A stretch of DNA of 64,000 nucleotides from Amoebophrya sp. A120. Its lineage: Eukaryota; Sar; Dinophyceae; Syndiniales; Amoebophryaceae. The notes beneath the pieces are model-generated. The model saw only the letters and a list, made by a program, of their open reading frames with translations. It was not told where the DNA came from and made no database searches. Location of the stretch: positions 4,328,793 to 4,392,792 of the forward strand of contig CAJINV010000008.1 in assembly GCA_905178155.1 (NCBI GenBank), given 5' to 3'. This document shows positions 36,701 through 48,718 of this stretch, in pieces. Each line of letters opens with the position of its first letter. Position 1 is the first letter of the stretch. The position numbers and the translations under genes were made by a program.

Positions 36701-37216
36701 GAGGGAGACAAAGTAGAGGGTAGTAGCGTTTCGGCGGAAGAAGTGGGAGAAGGTGACGAAGATGGATCGAAAACCATTCCGCGCCACGAGGACAAGGAGG
36801 AGTCTTTTTGGCTCGCGGAAACGCTGAAGTACCTGTACATGATTTTCCAAGAGCCAGTGGTTTTTGGAGCTTCGTCTTCTCAAATTTCTGTCGCTGGAAC
36901 CGGAAACACAAACAGCCAAACTTCCGCAACCTCCGGCATAATCGACCTAAACCAATTTGTGCTGAATACTGAAGGACACCCAGTGCGACGGCGCGTATCA
37001 TCCGACAGCTGGCCTAGGTAAGAAAGTATTTCCTTGTCGATGTCTGGTTTCAATTTTTCTTTGACTCTATTGTACAATCAAACAATCCGATCTTTTTCTG
37101 CAATATGGGTAAAACGTACTTCAACCGATTTCCCTTGCCACCCACTGTACAGAATACCACATTGATGTTTCTCATGATGTATCAACTGTTTTCTCTCCAG
37201 GTCGTGTGTGGTTTAA
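33783..37216 (+). CDS. GH47 alpha-mannosidase, type II membrane protein
   Basis: Class I alpha-1,2-mannosidase trimming N-glycan mannoses in ER or Golgi, or an EDEM-type glycoprotein quality-control enzyme. Exons 33783-35763, 36003-37017 and 37201-37216 give 1,003 aa. A cytosolic N-terminus is followed by one hydrophobic anchor (LTLILFALVLLTFADGGG), then a long stem. GH47 motifs in order: ARGHDEVGPISG, FFVDGLDTLLLAAG, SFFETTIRRLGGLLGAYH, GSNLLEFEDAA, TDSYYEYLLKGWLM, TMQHLGCYVPGMM, RPEILESLFYFYYF, FWLAETLKYLYMIF, and the Ca-site-like LNTEGHPV. Intron 1 is bounded by a CGAAGG direct repeat and has no clear GT-AG; intron 2 is canonical. The start is the first ATG after an in-frame TAG at 33735, only 45 bp from the preceding gene's stop. 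Length exceeds the usual 550-700 aa because of Ser/Arg/Glu-rich inserts. Confidence 0.9.
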
Positions 37217-38040
37217 GAAGATATGAAGTATCTCATTCCAAAGTTTCTCCATTCAATTTTCATGCGTTTCGATGTTTCTACTTTGTGATGGCTTCAACTA
37301 TGCTGTTTGTGCTTTGCCTTGTCAGCGGTATGCATCACTCTTTTCCTTGACAGTACCACTCGAGATGTGTGTCTCATTTTGAATTGTACCTACGAGAACG
37401 AAGAAAGAAGCCATCCGCTTTTTTTCCGCGCGACGTCGCTCGCAGCCCGATTCTGGAACTCAGCAAGGTGTTGCGAAGGATCTTTCGTTGGTGGTTTTTC
37501 CTCGATTTCATAACTTTGCAATTTTGTCTTGTTGCATTTTGATCGGACAGTGTCGAGGAGGGACTCGGATCTTCGAAAAACGTGATAAAACGTCGAATTG
37601 AAATCGGCCAAAAAACGCGTCGACAGAGAGCGAGACCTCTATGGAGGAACCAAAACGCTGATCGACAAATAACTTTCTGATCTTGATTTTGTTTATTTCG
37701 CTTGATTTCGGGCTGCCAAGAGGGTCAAAATCGTTTGACTTCTTTCCGATTTGTTTTTAACATTTATTTTATGCCGTAAAAGATCAATATCGTGCGAATT
37801 CTTGAACCAAAACGAATTTGCATTCATCAAAATAAATGGCGCACGCGTAAATTGTGCATCTGCAACATCCTGTTTTCGTAATTTTCGATATTGAAATTGT
37901 CTGTGCCCAGCCTTTTGCGCATTCAAGCACGTTCGAGATAGTACACAGGTGCGTGAAAGAGGTGGCTGAAGGATAAACTTGTGCCTATTCCAGATGGCTG
38001 CTAGTACTTGATTGTAAAATAAAGCGCTACAGAAATAAGT
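37217..38040. other. Intergenic region
   Basis: AT-rich, with stops in all plus frames. A 157-codon minus frame (37693-38166) overlaps the next gene's first exon and reads as low-complexity shadow. Nothing else seen. Confidence 0.5.
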
Positions 38041-41000
38041 ATGCATCAGCAGCGGCAGAGAAACTTCGGCCCGAGCCAGCACCAGCAGAACTGGAGCCAG
38101 CAACCGGGTGCAGACAGACGGGGCCAGACTCCGCGAGTCGCGAACGGTGAGTACAACCAGCAGCACCGTCCCCGCGCCAGTCCTGGAGATCCAGTACCAG
38201 GAAGCGCGATGTCCCGCGTACCGCGCGGCAGCCCAACCGGCTCAGTCTACGGCGAAATGCCGCGTGGCAGTCCGACTGCCGGAACGCCCTACGGACAATC
38301 GGCCTACTCTCGTGGTGAAAACGGGGGCTACAGCACCAGCGTGCGCGGTGGACACGGGCAATATCAAGGCGGACAGAGGTATGCGGACCAGGGCAGAAAC
38401 GCAAGTAACCAAAACGCTCCGCGCGGAAGTCCGACTGCCACAGACCACCATCGAAGTACTAAGATGCCTAGTCATGGATATTTCTGTTTTTCGAGCCCCT
38501 CGCCCCTGGAGATATGGGCTGTTCTTTGTTTTCGCTCCTCATTAGGGCAGGACGTTTCCTTCCGAGCTCTGGCCCTCAAGCTCGGGGTCCTAGATGGGCT
38601 GGCTGGAGTTTGTTTTTGTTCGCGCTTCTAGGGAATATGCGGCAGTGCTGGAGAGCATTATGGTGCTGCTCAGGGTGCAAGGCGGGTTTTGCTCGCCCTT
38701 CGATATGTTGCGGGTTTTCCAACTTACTAGCTGCTACTCCGAGTAAGGGCAGGAGGCTCTCAAGCCTCGTTTGGGAAGCCCTGTCGGGGCCAGATACCTC
38801 GCTGTGCTGGTTTTTATCTTGGGAGCAGCTACTCCCCTGCCGGGTCGCGTCTCTACTCCTTTTTACACCAGAGAAGCTTCGCTTCGTCCTCGGTCTCAAT
38901 GGGTCGGTAGTATAGTGCTGCGCGGGGTGGTCAGCGAGTGTACAAAACCTCCAGCCGGGAGCGCATGGGCCGACAGCTAGAGGCTTGGCACTTAGGGATA
39001 TGAGCTGGCGGGGCTCGCCGCAGTTCTATTAGCGATTGGTTTTGCTAGGGTTGGCCCTGTACCTGTTGACGGCGGTGAGGATACTTACTTTGTTTCGGAT
39101 GCGCGGATAGCTCGCATCCCGTTGGGGGCGCGGACCCAGCGTCTATTCTATCGTGCCTGTTGGCCGTGTCTATAGATTTTAGGCTGGGGCCTGGGTCATT
39201 TTACACATTGGAAGTTTTCCGTTCAGGGGCCCATAGTGCTACCCTCTGCTTCGCTTTGTTGATACTGCGGTCTAGTGCATCTCGTTTCGCGGTGGAACTT
39301 CCCGGACCTGGGGCACTTCTGTTTTCGGAAGGCCAGATGCCTCACAGCGCTGGCACTTATCTCGGCGGCTGCCTTCTTCTTTGACTTTTTGTTTCGGATT
39401 GGCCTTACAGTCTCATCTGCACCACACCAGGGGAGCTCCGCTTTGTCCTCGGTCTCGCCTTGCTTTGGGAACAGGGGTCGTTTGGCACTGGCGGTACCCA
39501 ATCCGTTACCCTTGCGAACTTGTTCCCTGGCTAGGGCTCGTGGTTTGGTGTCTCCTTCGTTCGCCCCCTGTTCCCATCGCGGGGCGGGGCCGAGGTTTTG
39601 TTTCGTGGATGATGGCCCGCGCCAAAATTTGTCTGTGGTGCGGGCATTAGTGTTGCGGGAAGGCCCAGCTGGGCTGGGGGTTGAGTAGGGTGCGCTATTC
39701 GTGGCACCCTTGCGGGGTAGCTGATCGCACTGGGGGTACCGCACTCGTCTTCGCGTAGACGTGCGCGGGGGTCTTCCGCTCGCTCGGGCCTAGTGGGTGA
39801 GAGGCCCACTAGTGGTTCTGGTTTCCTTTTTTCTCGTGACAGAGTTAGGAGTCACGCCAGGCGCGTGCAACGCCTTTGCTTTTGGTTGCTCGCCTCTAAG
39901 TTTTGGACTTTCCTACGAGGAGTTTCGGTTTTCTAGCGAGGTTAGCCTGGGTTATTTTTCAGCCGATGTCCGGACTTCTTTCCTTGCCTCGCAAGAGGGA
40001 TTGTTGCAGCCTCACGAACGGACGGGCCTTGGCCGTAGGAGTAGGGCACTTGTCGATGCTCAGCGTTAGTGAGTTTTTTCACAAGCGATGGTCTGCTCTT
40101 TGGTGTTGGGTTGGAGTTTGCCGCACCTGCAGCGGCTGGGTTTGTTTCGGGTCGCTTGCTATTTTCCCACCCAGACAGTGGCTGGGGGCACGTTGGAGGT
40201 GCGACGCTATTCTTAGGCTTGGTTAACCGGTCGGGGAATTTTGGCTGCCCTAGGGAGGCTACTTCTTGGAAGTTTCGGATGGCCCGCTTGTCTTGTCGGG
40301 TCGGCTAGGGTAGGATAGCTACCGGGGGTGGTCGAGAAGGCTGCTTGTGTTTTCCTGACGTTAGTCTGTTTAGTCTGCTACTCTTGGATCGCATGGAATT
40401 TGAGTGCCACAGTGGGCAGCTAGCTTGGTGCTTGGCTGTTCTAGTCGCGTTACTTAGCGCAGCGGCTTGGCACTTCTCGGGGGGAGTTTGCTGCTACTGT
40501 TCTGATGCGATGTGCTCTGCAGCTGACCACGCAACGCCTGAGCCTGATCGGGAATTGAGGCCGCCCTATTTGAACTTTGTTTGTGCTATTCGTCTTTGCT
40601 GTCTCGCAATTCAATAGGTTCCCCGGGGTTACCTAGCTCTCTAGCTCCGCGCGGAAGTCCGACTGCCACAGACCACCACCTGTACCGCCGAACCGGGCAA
40701 CGGACCGCCATGGCTGCGCCCTCGGGAGGTCCGTCCTCGCACAGAGTTGGTGGTGGTGGACCGCACGCACCGCAGAACCGATACGCAACGCCGAATCCAC
40801 AGGTTCCGCAGCACCAGCGGAATTTCGTTTCCGGGCATCATCAAAGTGCTCAACACGCTCGGACGCCGATGTCCATGCAGATGCAGATGCCGCAAGGCTA
40901 CCGCAATCCGTCGAGCACGACTCCGGCTTACGGCTATCCGCAGCATTCGGGTGCGCCCCATCGCATGATGGGTCAACATCATCCTGACGATGGGCACATG

Positions 41001-44000
41001 CTGTCGCACCAAACCCCGCGCACTCCGATGTTTGAACGAGGGAATAATATGCCGGGTGGAAGTAGGACTCCCATGTACTACAGCAACGATGGCAATTTGT
41101 ACCCCTTGCGAGGAGGCGCTTCCGGAACTACGCCGGGAGCCGCCGCCTACGGTGCTGGGTTTCCACCCCACGACTCGTCCAATGGGATCATGCAGAACAA
41201 CAGTATGCAGTCGTACAACCAAATGCGCGGTGCGCACATGCAGCCAACCCCGGGAGAAGGGCATCAGGGCCACAACCGCCAGCGCGATTTCAATTACCGA
41301 GGACATGGTCCGCATTTCGACGGCAATGGCAATGATCCCACGCGTTCCACCTGCATGAGCGGCATCGGGATACCGACGCCACGAAGTCACATGCCCACGC
41401 CGAGAGGTGATGTGCGGCAGCCGCATCGCATGCAGGATCAACGATTGCATGATCCGCGACGTCAGGACAATAGTGTGATCCTCAAAGACCAGAACGCGAC
41501 CCATTCCAAATCTCGTCGGCCGCAATTTCCACGTTCAGCCGCAGATAGAGAGAGGGACCGAAGCTGTTCGAGCAACGCGGGCTGTTACGTGAACAGCAAT
41601 GACGAACAAGAGAATTCCATCGACATGCGGATGGTTCTTCCCGACCGGAGCGCCAGCACGCAACAGGACGAGCAAGTGGAGAATACGTGTTCTCGATCAC
41701 GGGCAGCTCTTGCCGACCACGGGGAGGATGTGAAGAAAAACCGAAGTAGCCGGAATTGCTCCGTGGACCAGAGTCAACAACAGGAGCAGGGGCAGTTGCC
41801 ACCAGGAGGACCAAGCCAAAACACTTCCAGAGGAGCGAGTTTCTTGCAGAAGCGCCAGCAACTCATGCAGGCACACCCGCAGCTTTCGTCCGCGGCTGGT
41901 TGCAATAGCTCGTCCTTGTCCGCCGTCGGAGGAGAAGGCGGATTACCTACTTCGGATTTTGATCAGCAAGATCTGTTACCGCCGAAGCTTACCGCGCAAG
42001 TGCGCAAGATCAACGAGCAGAGGAGGAAAAAGCAGATGGAGAACTGCGGCATCGCGAAGTTGGACACGTACCAAGAGTGGATGAAGATCGACGACCAGCC
42101 GCATAGGATGCAGTTGGGAAGCGGTAGAGGGGAAGGGCTATACCAGCTGGTAATGATATTTGTTCTTCTTTCATGGAATTCATCTGCATATCGGGGTGAA
42201 ATTTCAGAGTAGATTTATTGCGATGCAAATTGAAAATGAAAGGAAGTAATACCGGAAGAGCAAAAACCCTACCCCAGGTCCTGGACCCGGCCAATATGCA
42301 GAAGTACATGATGTGCCCTTACTGCAACGACAACGTGCTCTACAACTCGTTCCCCACGATGCGCGCGCATTTGCGGCAATGTGAGAAGATGGCCGTCCAC
42401 CGGCTGCGGCAGGACGTGTGGGCCGGGAAGGTGAAAGACGACAAAGCAGCTTCCTGTTGCCCGGAAATCTCCGACAACCCCGCTTTGGAAGAGCTGAAGA
42501 AGAAGGAGATCGCGCTCGTCGAAAAACTCGTGTTGCCGCGGGAGCTCGAGGAGAACCTCAAGCCGACCGCGCTGGAGCAGCAGCAGATACGGGAAAAGTG
42601 GGAACAGGTGGAGAAAATCGACGAAGACCACGCGAATCAGAGAGTTGCTGCTGACGGCAAGGGTTTGCTTTCAGGTGAGCTGGAGGAGCGTCGCCGAGGA
42701 GATAAAAGTCGGCGTGGGAAGCAGGAGCAGGCTGAAGCTGCCGTTCCTTCCGCGTCGTCATCATCTGCAGAGAAGCGTGGTCGCTATGCGAAAGCGAGCA
42801 GACAGCTCTCCCATATGGAAAACCAGCAGACCGACATGAGCGACAACGATTCGGATGATAATTTGTCTTGTGACAACTACGAGCGTGTCGTCCCCGGTGC
42901 TGTTTTGGAGATGGAGCAAGCCGTGCGTGACGCGACGAAAGACATTTTAGCCCGGGACGAGCGAAACAGGACCATGAGCGGGAACGGCTTGCCTGACGAA
43001 GAGGAGACGGATAAGAAGATAAGGCAGCGAAAGAACGCTCCGCCTGACCTGCGTCAGGAAGAACGCCATCAGAAGATCAATCATCCTACTGTTACCGCGG
43101 CCGGCACACGGAAAAAGAGCGTAGCGGAGTTCGAGGATGCGGAAAATGAGTACGAACAGAACCTGGAGTTTCGGGTGATGCAGCACCCGAAGGTGATCGA
43201 AAAGCGGGAGCAGCTGCGGCAGCGCGGCATGGTGGACTACGAACCGGTGAACTTGCGCAGGGACGCAAAAGACGCGATTCTCGAGGAAGAAAACGAAGAG
43301 CGGCGGAAGCGAAGCTTGATGGAGCAGGAGCAGATTGTGCGGCCCCGGCAGGCGGCGTTGAAGAATTGGGCCAAGGAGAACGCCGGAAAAGCGGTGAAGT
43401 GCGGCGATCACTTTGAAATTACTTCTAAAGGGGTGGAGCAGGTGGGACATTGCGAGAAAGGAGAGGAGCGGAAGAAAATCGCATGCGGGGCCTCTCCTGT
43501 ATTGCGAACACGTGGCTCCGGGGGAGAAAGTAGACCGGAAGAAGCTAGTGCTGGGAAAGTTGTTGTAGGAAGTTTGGAGCCGAAAGAATCCCCGTCCGCC
43601 AATTATCCGGTGCAGCAGAAGCGGTTTCGAAAGCAAGCACTCTCACCGCAAGAGTTTCCAGAACCTCCCTTGAAGTCGGAAAAAACGAAGGACCAAGTCG
43701 AGGGCGGGACAGTCAAAGACAAAAACGAACCTGCTCGTCGCTATGACGAAAAACTAGCGCCCCAGACCGGTACCTTCGCGCTTCACGCCGTTGATCTTGG
43801 TGACGAGCGGTCTAAAACTGCGGCTTCTGCTGGAGGGCACGGCACCGGTGAAACGGACCGTCGCTTGAATCGCGATGCGTCGGAGGTGGAACAAGATGTG
43901 AAGCTCGCTTCTGGATCTTCCAGAAACCCGGCTAGCAGTACCAGACACGACACAGGGATCGTCCCGACCACGGCTTCTTCCCGACTGGGTACTAGAACAG

Positions 44001-46707
44001 CAACACCGCCGAAAATAGATCCAGCATCCACGACGCAACCGAAAGAAACCCCTGCACAGTTGCCGATACCGGAAAAGCCGGCTGCAAGCGGACAAACAGT
44101 GACGAAGAAGGATCTGCAGAACGAACCTGGGGCAGAGCGAGCACAGGAAATTAGTGGGATGCAAGCACGGAAGAGTGCGACGCTTCAAGACCAAGGACTT
44201 GCTCCTGGCGAAGGTCAAAGTGTACAACTGGAGGAGCCCACAAAATCTTCCTCCGCCGCCCAGTTTCAGAACCTGCAATTATCCCGCAAGCGCAAACAGC
44301 TGACTCCGCAGACCAGCAACGAAAGCAACCGGCCAGTTCCCGGAGTTGTTGCAAGCGGACAAAGCGGCACTGCAGCATCTGGTGTACCGCAGCAGACGGG
44401 TGGACAAGTATCAGGCACTGGACCGGCAGGGCTTCCGCAAACCGATACTCAATTACTTCCAGATGTATCAAAGCCCGCTGCTAAAGCAAATCCGAAGGCG
44501 AAGGCAAGAGGGAAGCGAAAAGTTGCGAAGAAGGACGGTGGAGGAGACCATGCAATTCCTGAAGAAGAGCACTCGTCAAAGTCAGCGGCGCCAAAGCAAG
44601 CTGCGACAAGATCCGCGGGCGCATCGACAACCACTGGTGCAAAGGAACGTGATCGCACTTCGGCTCTCATGTCTGCATTATTCAACACGAATATGACGAA
44701 CGGAGGAAAGAAAAACATGAACATCTTTGGAAGCGGGACTGCTGGCATGGCGATTGGTATTAAAAACGCACACTCCACGAATTCGCTCCTGCGTGGACCC
44801 TTCAAACAGCATGTTGACGTCGCACCGAAACCAGATCCTCCACCGTCGCCGCCGAAGGTGAAAAAGTCCGTTCCGATGAAGCGTGCGGCGAAGAGAGAAG
44901 TTGCGCAGCAAGCCGAACAAGTGGAAGCCGTAGCCCTCGTTCCGAGTGGAGACGTCGCCGCACCGCCGGCGGCACAGCCCGAGAAGCTGGAGCTTTTGCT
45001 TTCGCCGGAAGAGCCGCCGGCAAAGAAACCCAAAGTAGGAAGACCGAAGGGCTCGAAGAACAAAAAGAAACCTCTCCCAGCGCAAGCACTGAATATGGAC
45101 GTCGACGAGGACGATGTCGGGTCACACGATGCACAAACAGGAACAGCACGCCCAAAGTCCACAACTGCGTCAAAAGCAAAAGCTACTGCAGCAAAGTCCA
45201 AGCCGAAAGCGAAACCCAAAGCGAAGGGGAAGGCCAAAGCAAAGCCAAAAGCGAAGAATAAAGCAGGGGGCGGCGGGGAAGCTTCAACTGCGGGCACGGG
45301 CAACGACTCCAGTGCCGCGGAGGGTTCCCCAGTACTTCCGCAGGAAATACTAGTCGTGCCTGCGCCGCCTGTTCCATCAGGCACAGGGTTGAACGGTGGG
45401 GACGTGCCAGCAGCGAGTAAAGTACCGGCGTCGAAGGAAGACGAGGAAATCGACGACGAATCCCCGGCAGGATTGCAAAATCCGTACGCGAAGTCGGACT
45501 CTGAAAGCAGTTCAGAGGAGGAGGTCGTGCAGGAAAAGCAGAAAGAAGCAGCGAAAAAGCCCGAGGATGTGAAGAGCTACGACGAAGGAAGCTTCAAACC
45601 GCAGTCAATTACGTACCAGAACAACGCCCTTGCTGTGAACCAAGCACCGACAGCTTCGGCTCCGCCGCAGACGAAGCAGCAAGCAGATGTGGAGCGGGTA
45701 TCTGGAAAACCAGAAAATCGAGTTGTGCCGGCGCAAGTGCAACCGCCCCAAGAAGCGGCTCAGCCGCAGAAGCATCAAATTGCGACCAAACACACCGCGA
45801 TCATTCCGTCAATCGAAGCGATGGTGTGGGTGCCGAGCCTCGTTGATCGTCCGAAAGATGGAGCAAAGAACCACAGGAGCAAGGAGAATCTTCCCGCGCA
45901 GCCGCAAACCAAGGAAGAAGAGAAACTTCTGGCGAAAAAAGTAGCCGCGGAGCAGCTGGTGCTGCAAAAGGAGCTCTACCGTGAAACGGAGAGGGCGAAG
46001 AACCGCGTGCGAAATTTTTTACGAAAGTGCCCGCCCGTGACACCGCGCGCAAGCTCTTTTGACCGAAATGTGATCTTCAATTCACCAGCGCCCGGTAGGA
46101 GTAGGACAACCGACGCCTTTGTCCACGCCAGAAGTCTCTCACCCGCAATCTCCCGATCGGCTGCAGCGCGGCAGGTGATTTCTCTGAATCGGAGAAGGGA
46201 GGAACTGGCAGAAGCTATGCTGCAGGCACGAAAGAAGAAGGAGCAGAATCGCTCAGCAAAAGAAGGTGCAACAAACGAACTCAAGCTCAACACAGCGGCA
46301 CCACGAGGCGGGACTGCAGGCCAACCGCAGCGGCAAAGCATTATGGAACGGCAAACGAGGCAGGATCGAGAGGGCATCATTCGACAGCAAGTACTGATTA
46401 CTTACAACTTAATCCCCGTTGTCACGTAGTGATGGAAATGTCTGTCCTCTGCTCTGTCCTTTTGAATCCTCCGTTCTAATTTGAAAAATATTGAATTCAG
46501 GTTGTTCATCATCTCGCAGCCGCGGCTCCAGCGAATCCCACCTCCACGATCGGCAATTACAACACCGTGAAAAAAGTAAACACCTTGGTGGTGAACCAAC
46601 CAAAATCCGCGCTTTCCACGGCACAAATCTCGACGACAACACCGAAGTGCGGTACCGGGTCAAGCTTAAACCGCTGGGGGAATCGTCGACGTTCTTTGGG
46701 GGTGTAA
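38041..46707 (+). CDS. 2,066-aa zinc-finger / AT-hook-like low-complexity protein
   Basis: Probably a nuclear nucleic-acid-binding protein; the precise role is unknown. Exons 38041-38450, 40679-42149, 42278-46390 and 46501-46707 total 2,067 codons. The first two are joined across a 2.2-kb insert bounded by 35-bp repeats; the others across GT-AG introns of 128 and 110 nt. Exons 1-2 are Gln/His/Pro/Gly-rich with PRGSPT repeats. Exon 3 opens VLDPANMQKYMMCPYCNDNV, and CPYC with RAHLRQC forms a C2HC finger, followed by long charged helices. Further on are RPKGSKNKKK (AT-hook-like, with GRPKGS core near 45045) and a Lys/Ala/Pro run at ~45170-45270 resembling linker-histone tails. The C-terminal exon reads VVHHLAAAAPANPTSTIGNY and ends SLGV. 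Long disordered stretches dominate. ATG 38041 is assumed; an upstream exon is possible. Confidence 0.8.
38416..38450 (+). repeat. Left copy of a 35-bp exact direct repeat
   Basis: Exon sequence beginning GCTCCGCGCGGAAGTCC and ending CAGACCACCA, identical to 40644-40678. It encodes the end of exon 1 (APRGSPTATDHH) in the same frame as the right copy. Confidence 0.92.
38451..40643 (+). other. 2.2-kb A-poor insert between 35-bp direct repeats
   Basis: Interrupts the zinc-finger gene exactly between the two copies of the 35-bp repeat. The plus strand is visibly short of A and rich in G, T and C, unlike all flanking DNA. This removes stop codons by chance and creates long spurious frames on both strands (for example 39223-39744 minus, 39275-39688 plus). 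Two ~32-bp stretches, around 38866-38896 and 39427-39457 (both ending GTCCTCGGTCTC), resemble each other. No TIR, LTR, tRNA, rRNA or catalytic protein motif was recognised. It must be spliced or otherwise removed for the gene to be read through. Confidence 0.7.
40644..40678 (+). repeat. Right copy of the 35-bp direct repeat
   Basis: Identical to 38416-38450. Coding continues from it as DHHLYRRTGQR. Either copy, or any point within them, would serve as splice junction without changing the protein. Confidence 0.92.
46620..46662 (+). repeat. Module shared with 48871-48891 and 50158-50200
   Basis: GGCACAAATCTCGACGACAA is common to all three sites; 50158-50200 additionally matches through CACCGGGTCA. 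Here it lies in the last exon of the zinc-finger gene (frame STAQISTTTPKCGTGS). At 48.87 and 50.16 kb it overlaps a minus-strand gene region. Confidence 0.8.
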
Positions 46708-48718
46708 AGGCAAAAGGCTGGGAGTTCGAGCCCGATGAGTAAGCATCCGCATTTCCTGCACAGGCGCTCTGGCAGCTGTAACGCCTGCGCAGACAAAGGA
46801 AATCTAAGCCATTGTGGCCTAGCTACTCTTATGCAATGTCTTGTCACTGTCGCATCGAAGAGGAGGACAGGAAGAACTTACATCTACACTGAGGGCGTCA
46901 TGTCTTATAATATATTTTTGCCATTTTTCCATTTCCGCCACCACCACGAATTAAGCCGGCGCCTTGCTTATGTTACACATGAATCACAACTCCACTCAAA
47001 GATGAAACTAACGCTCGAAGATGATGCTGACGCATAAAAGGAAGTACTTACTTTTATTTTCTGCAAATATTAATGCGAAGAAGGATAGTATGAATATACA
47101 ACTTTCGATGCTTGAACTTGATACAAGAAACTCAAAAATCAGAATACAAAAAAAGTCATTTATTATTTTTAGTGCCTCTTCTCTGTGGTTAGTAAAAAAT
47201 ATTGCACCTCAACCAAATTAGGTTTTCTATTTCTTTATTGTGCCTGCACCGCTTGAAAGCGTGAATGGAGAGCATTACCTGCGGTTTTTTCTCCGCGAAC
47301 CCCTTTCGCCTCTTTCTTGTCTTCTTCTTCGCGCCGGCTTCGATGCTACATTGGGTACTTTGAAATTTTCAGCGTCACCAACTCGACCTAGTTGTGGTTT
47401 GTTGATTCCTACTTATGATTGTAGTACACGTACAAAATATAGCAGCAAGGGAGAGATGGAAATACACTGCTAGTGCGAGAGTAGTAGAACATTACGTAGG
47501 AGTGCCAGGACGTTGGTTACTACTTTAATGAAAGCACCAAGGTAGGAGTTCCATTGCGACCCAGACGTTTGCGAGCCTGGATATGATGTCGCAGTATGTA
47601 GCTTTGGCCGATCGGAAAGGGGGCGACAAATGAGGAAAAACTATCTAAAGATGAAGTGCGAAGTGGGAATATAAATACTCCGAACGTCTTCACATCTGTA
47701 AAGATATTGACAACTACTTCAGCATGATCGCCCTCACTCCTATCTTCCAAAAAAAGATTCTAATCAAGCCGACTTGTTGTCGTTGTACTGACATTCTAGC
47801 GCCACAATCTCTTTCCGCACAAAAGTCAGCTCTAAGAGAGGCTATGAGTATGACCTCTCCGAAGATGTTGTCGATTTGCTCAATTTTCGCAGCGACGTGA
47901 AAGAAGCTAGGGCTAAAGCCACAATGTCTTGTCTTAGCGCCGATCAAGCTCACGTTTCTTGGGTTGTTCAGGCAACGGTTGTGCCCCAGGTGTTAAGTCC
48001 TTGTGTTGTTCCATGATTTATATTTTTTTTTTTCAAGTTTCTCTATAATCTCCCCGTTCTTTTTTCACTTCTTTACGTTTTATAATTAAGTAATTTCGAA
48101 TTTTCATTTTTTCGTATTCATATTAATCGTGTTCTCGTCCTCGCACTACCTCGAAGAAAAACCTCTGGCTTGCGCTTGACTTGTTTTTGCAAGTGTGCGC
48201 GCGCTTAGAGGCTTTTTTCCACCTTGAGAAAAGGACTACACTTTGTGTTTTTCATAAGTTTTTTGTTCGTCAAGATTAATCAGAAACAAAAAGAACTCAC
48301 TGGCAACATTTATCTGCATTCCATTTTCAACAACAACAAAGCAAAGAAGCAGAATTGTATCTCGACCAAGTAATCTATCATGTTATGTTTTACTTTTTTG
48401 TGCCTGGACTGCTTAAGAAAGTGAATGGAGAGCATTGCCTTGGGTTTCCAAGAAACCCTTGGCGTCTCTTTCTTTTTCTTCGTGGTTTTGATAGCTAGAT
48501 TTAGTGTTTTAAAACTTGAAAGCTTCAACAACGTCACCACCTCGACGTAGCAGTAGCTTTATTTGTTTTTCGATCCCTTCTTGCGGCTGCAGTACAAGCA
48601 CGGTGGTCGCAAGGAAGAGAGAGATTGAAAATTCGAGCAAAACCAACAGGAGTAGAACAAGAGGTAGAAGCACTATTTCTATTTGCTAGCTTAACTACGA
48701 AAACAGCGAGACCAGACA
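46708..48718. other. Intergenic region with a diverged internal duplication
   Basis: 47240-47520 and 48395-48680 align as a diverged tandem-type duplication: both contain GTGCCTG, then GTGAATGGAGAGCATT, CCTCTTTC/GTCTCTTTC and GTAGTACA/CAGTACAAGCACG in order. Downstream, 47575-47650 and 48755-48815 share GATGTNGNAGTA and CCGAAAGG words. An AT-rich stretch at 47995-48130 has long T runs. No convincing ORF. Confidence 0.5.

Noticed and set aside
39223-39744. 173-codon minus and 137-codon plus frames inside the 2.2-kb insert
   Set aside because: The plus strand lacks A, so stops are rare on both strands. The two frames overlap each other and show no motif.
44449-45384. 311-codon minus-strand frame
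   Set aside because: Shadow of the Lys/Ala/Pro-rich exon of the zinc-finger gene on the plus strand; composition is its mirror (Phe/Ser/Cys-rich) with no domain.
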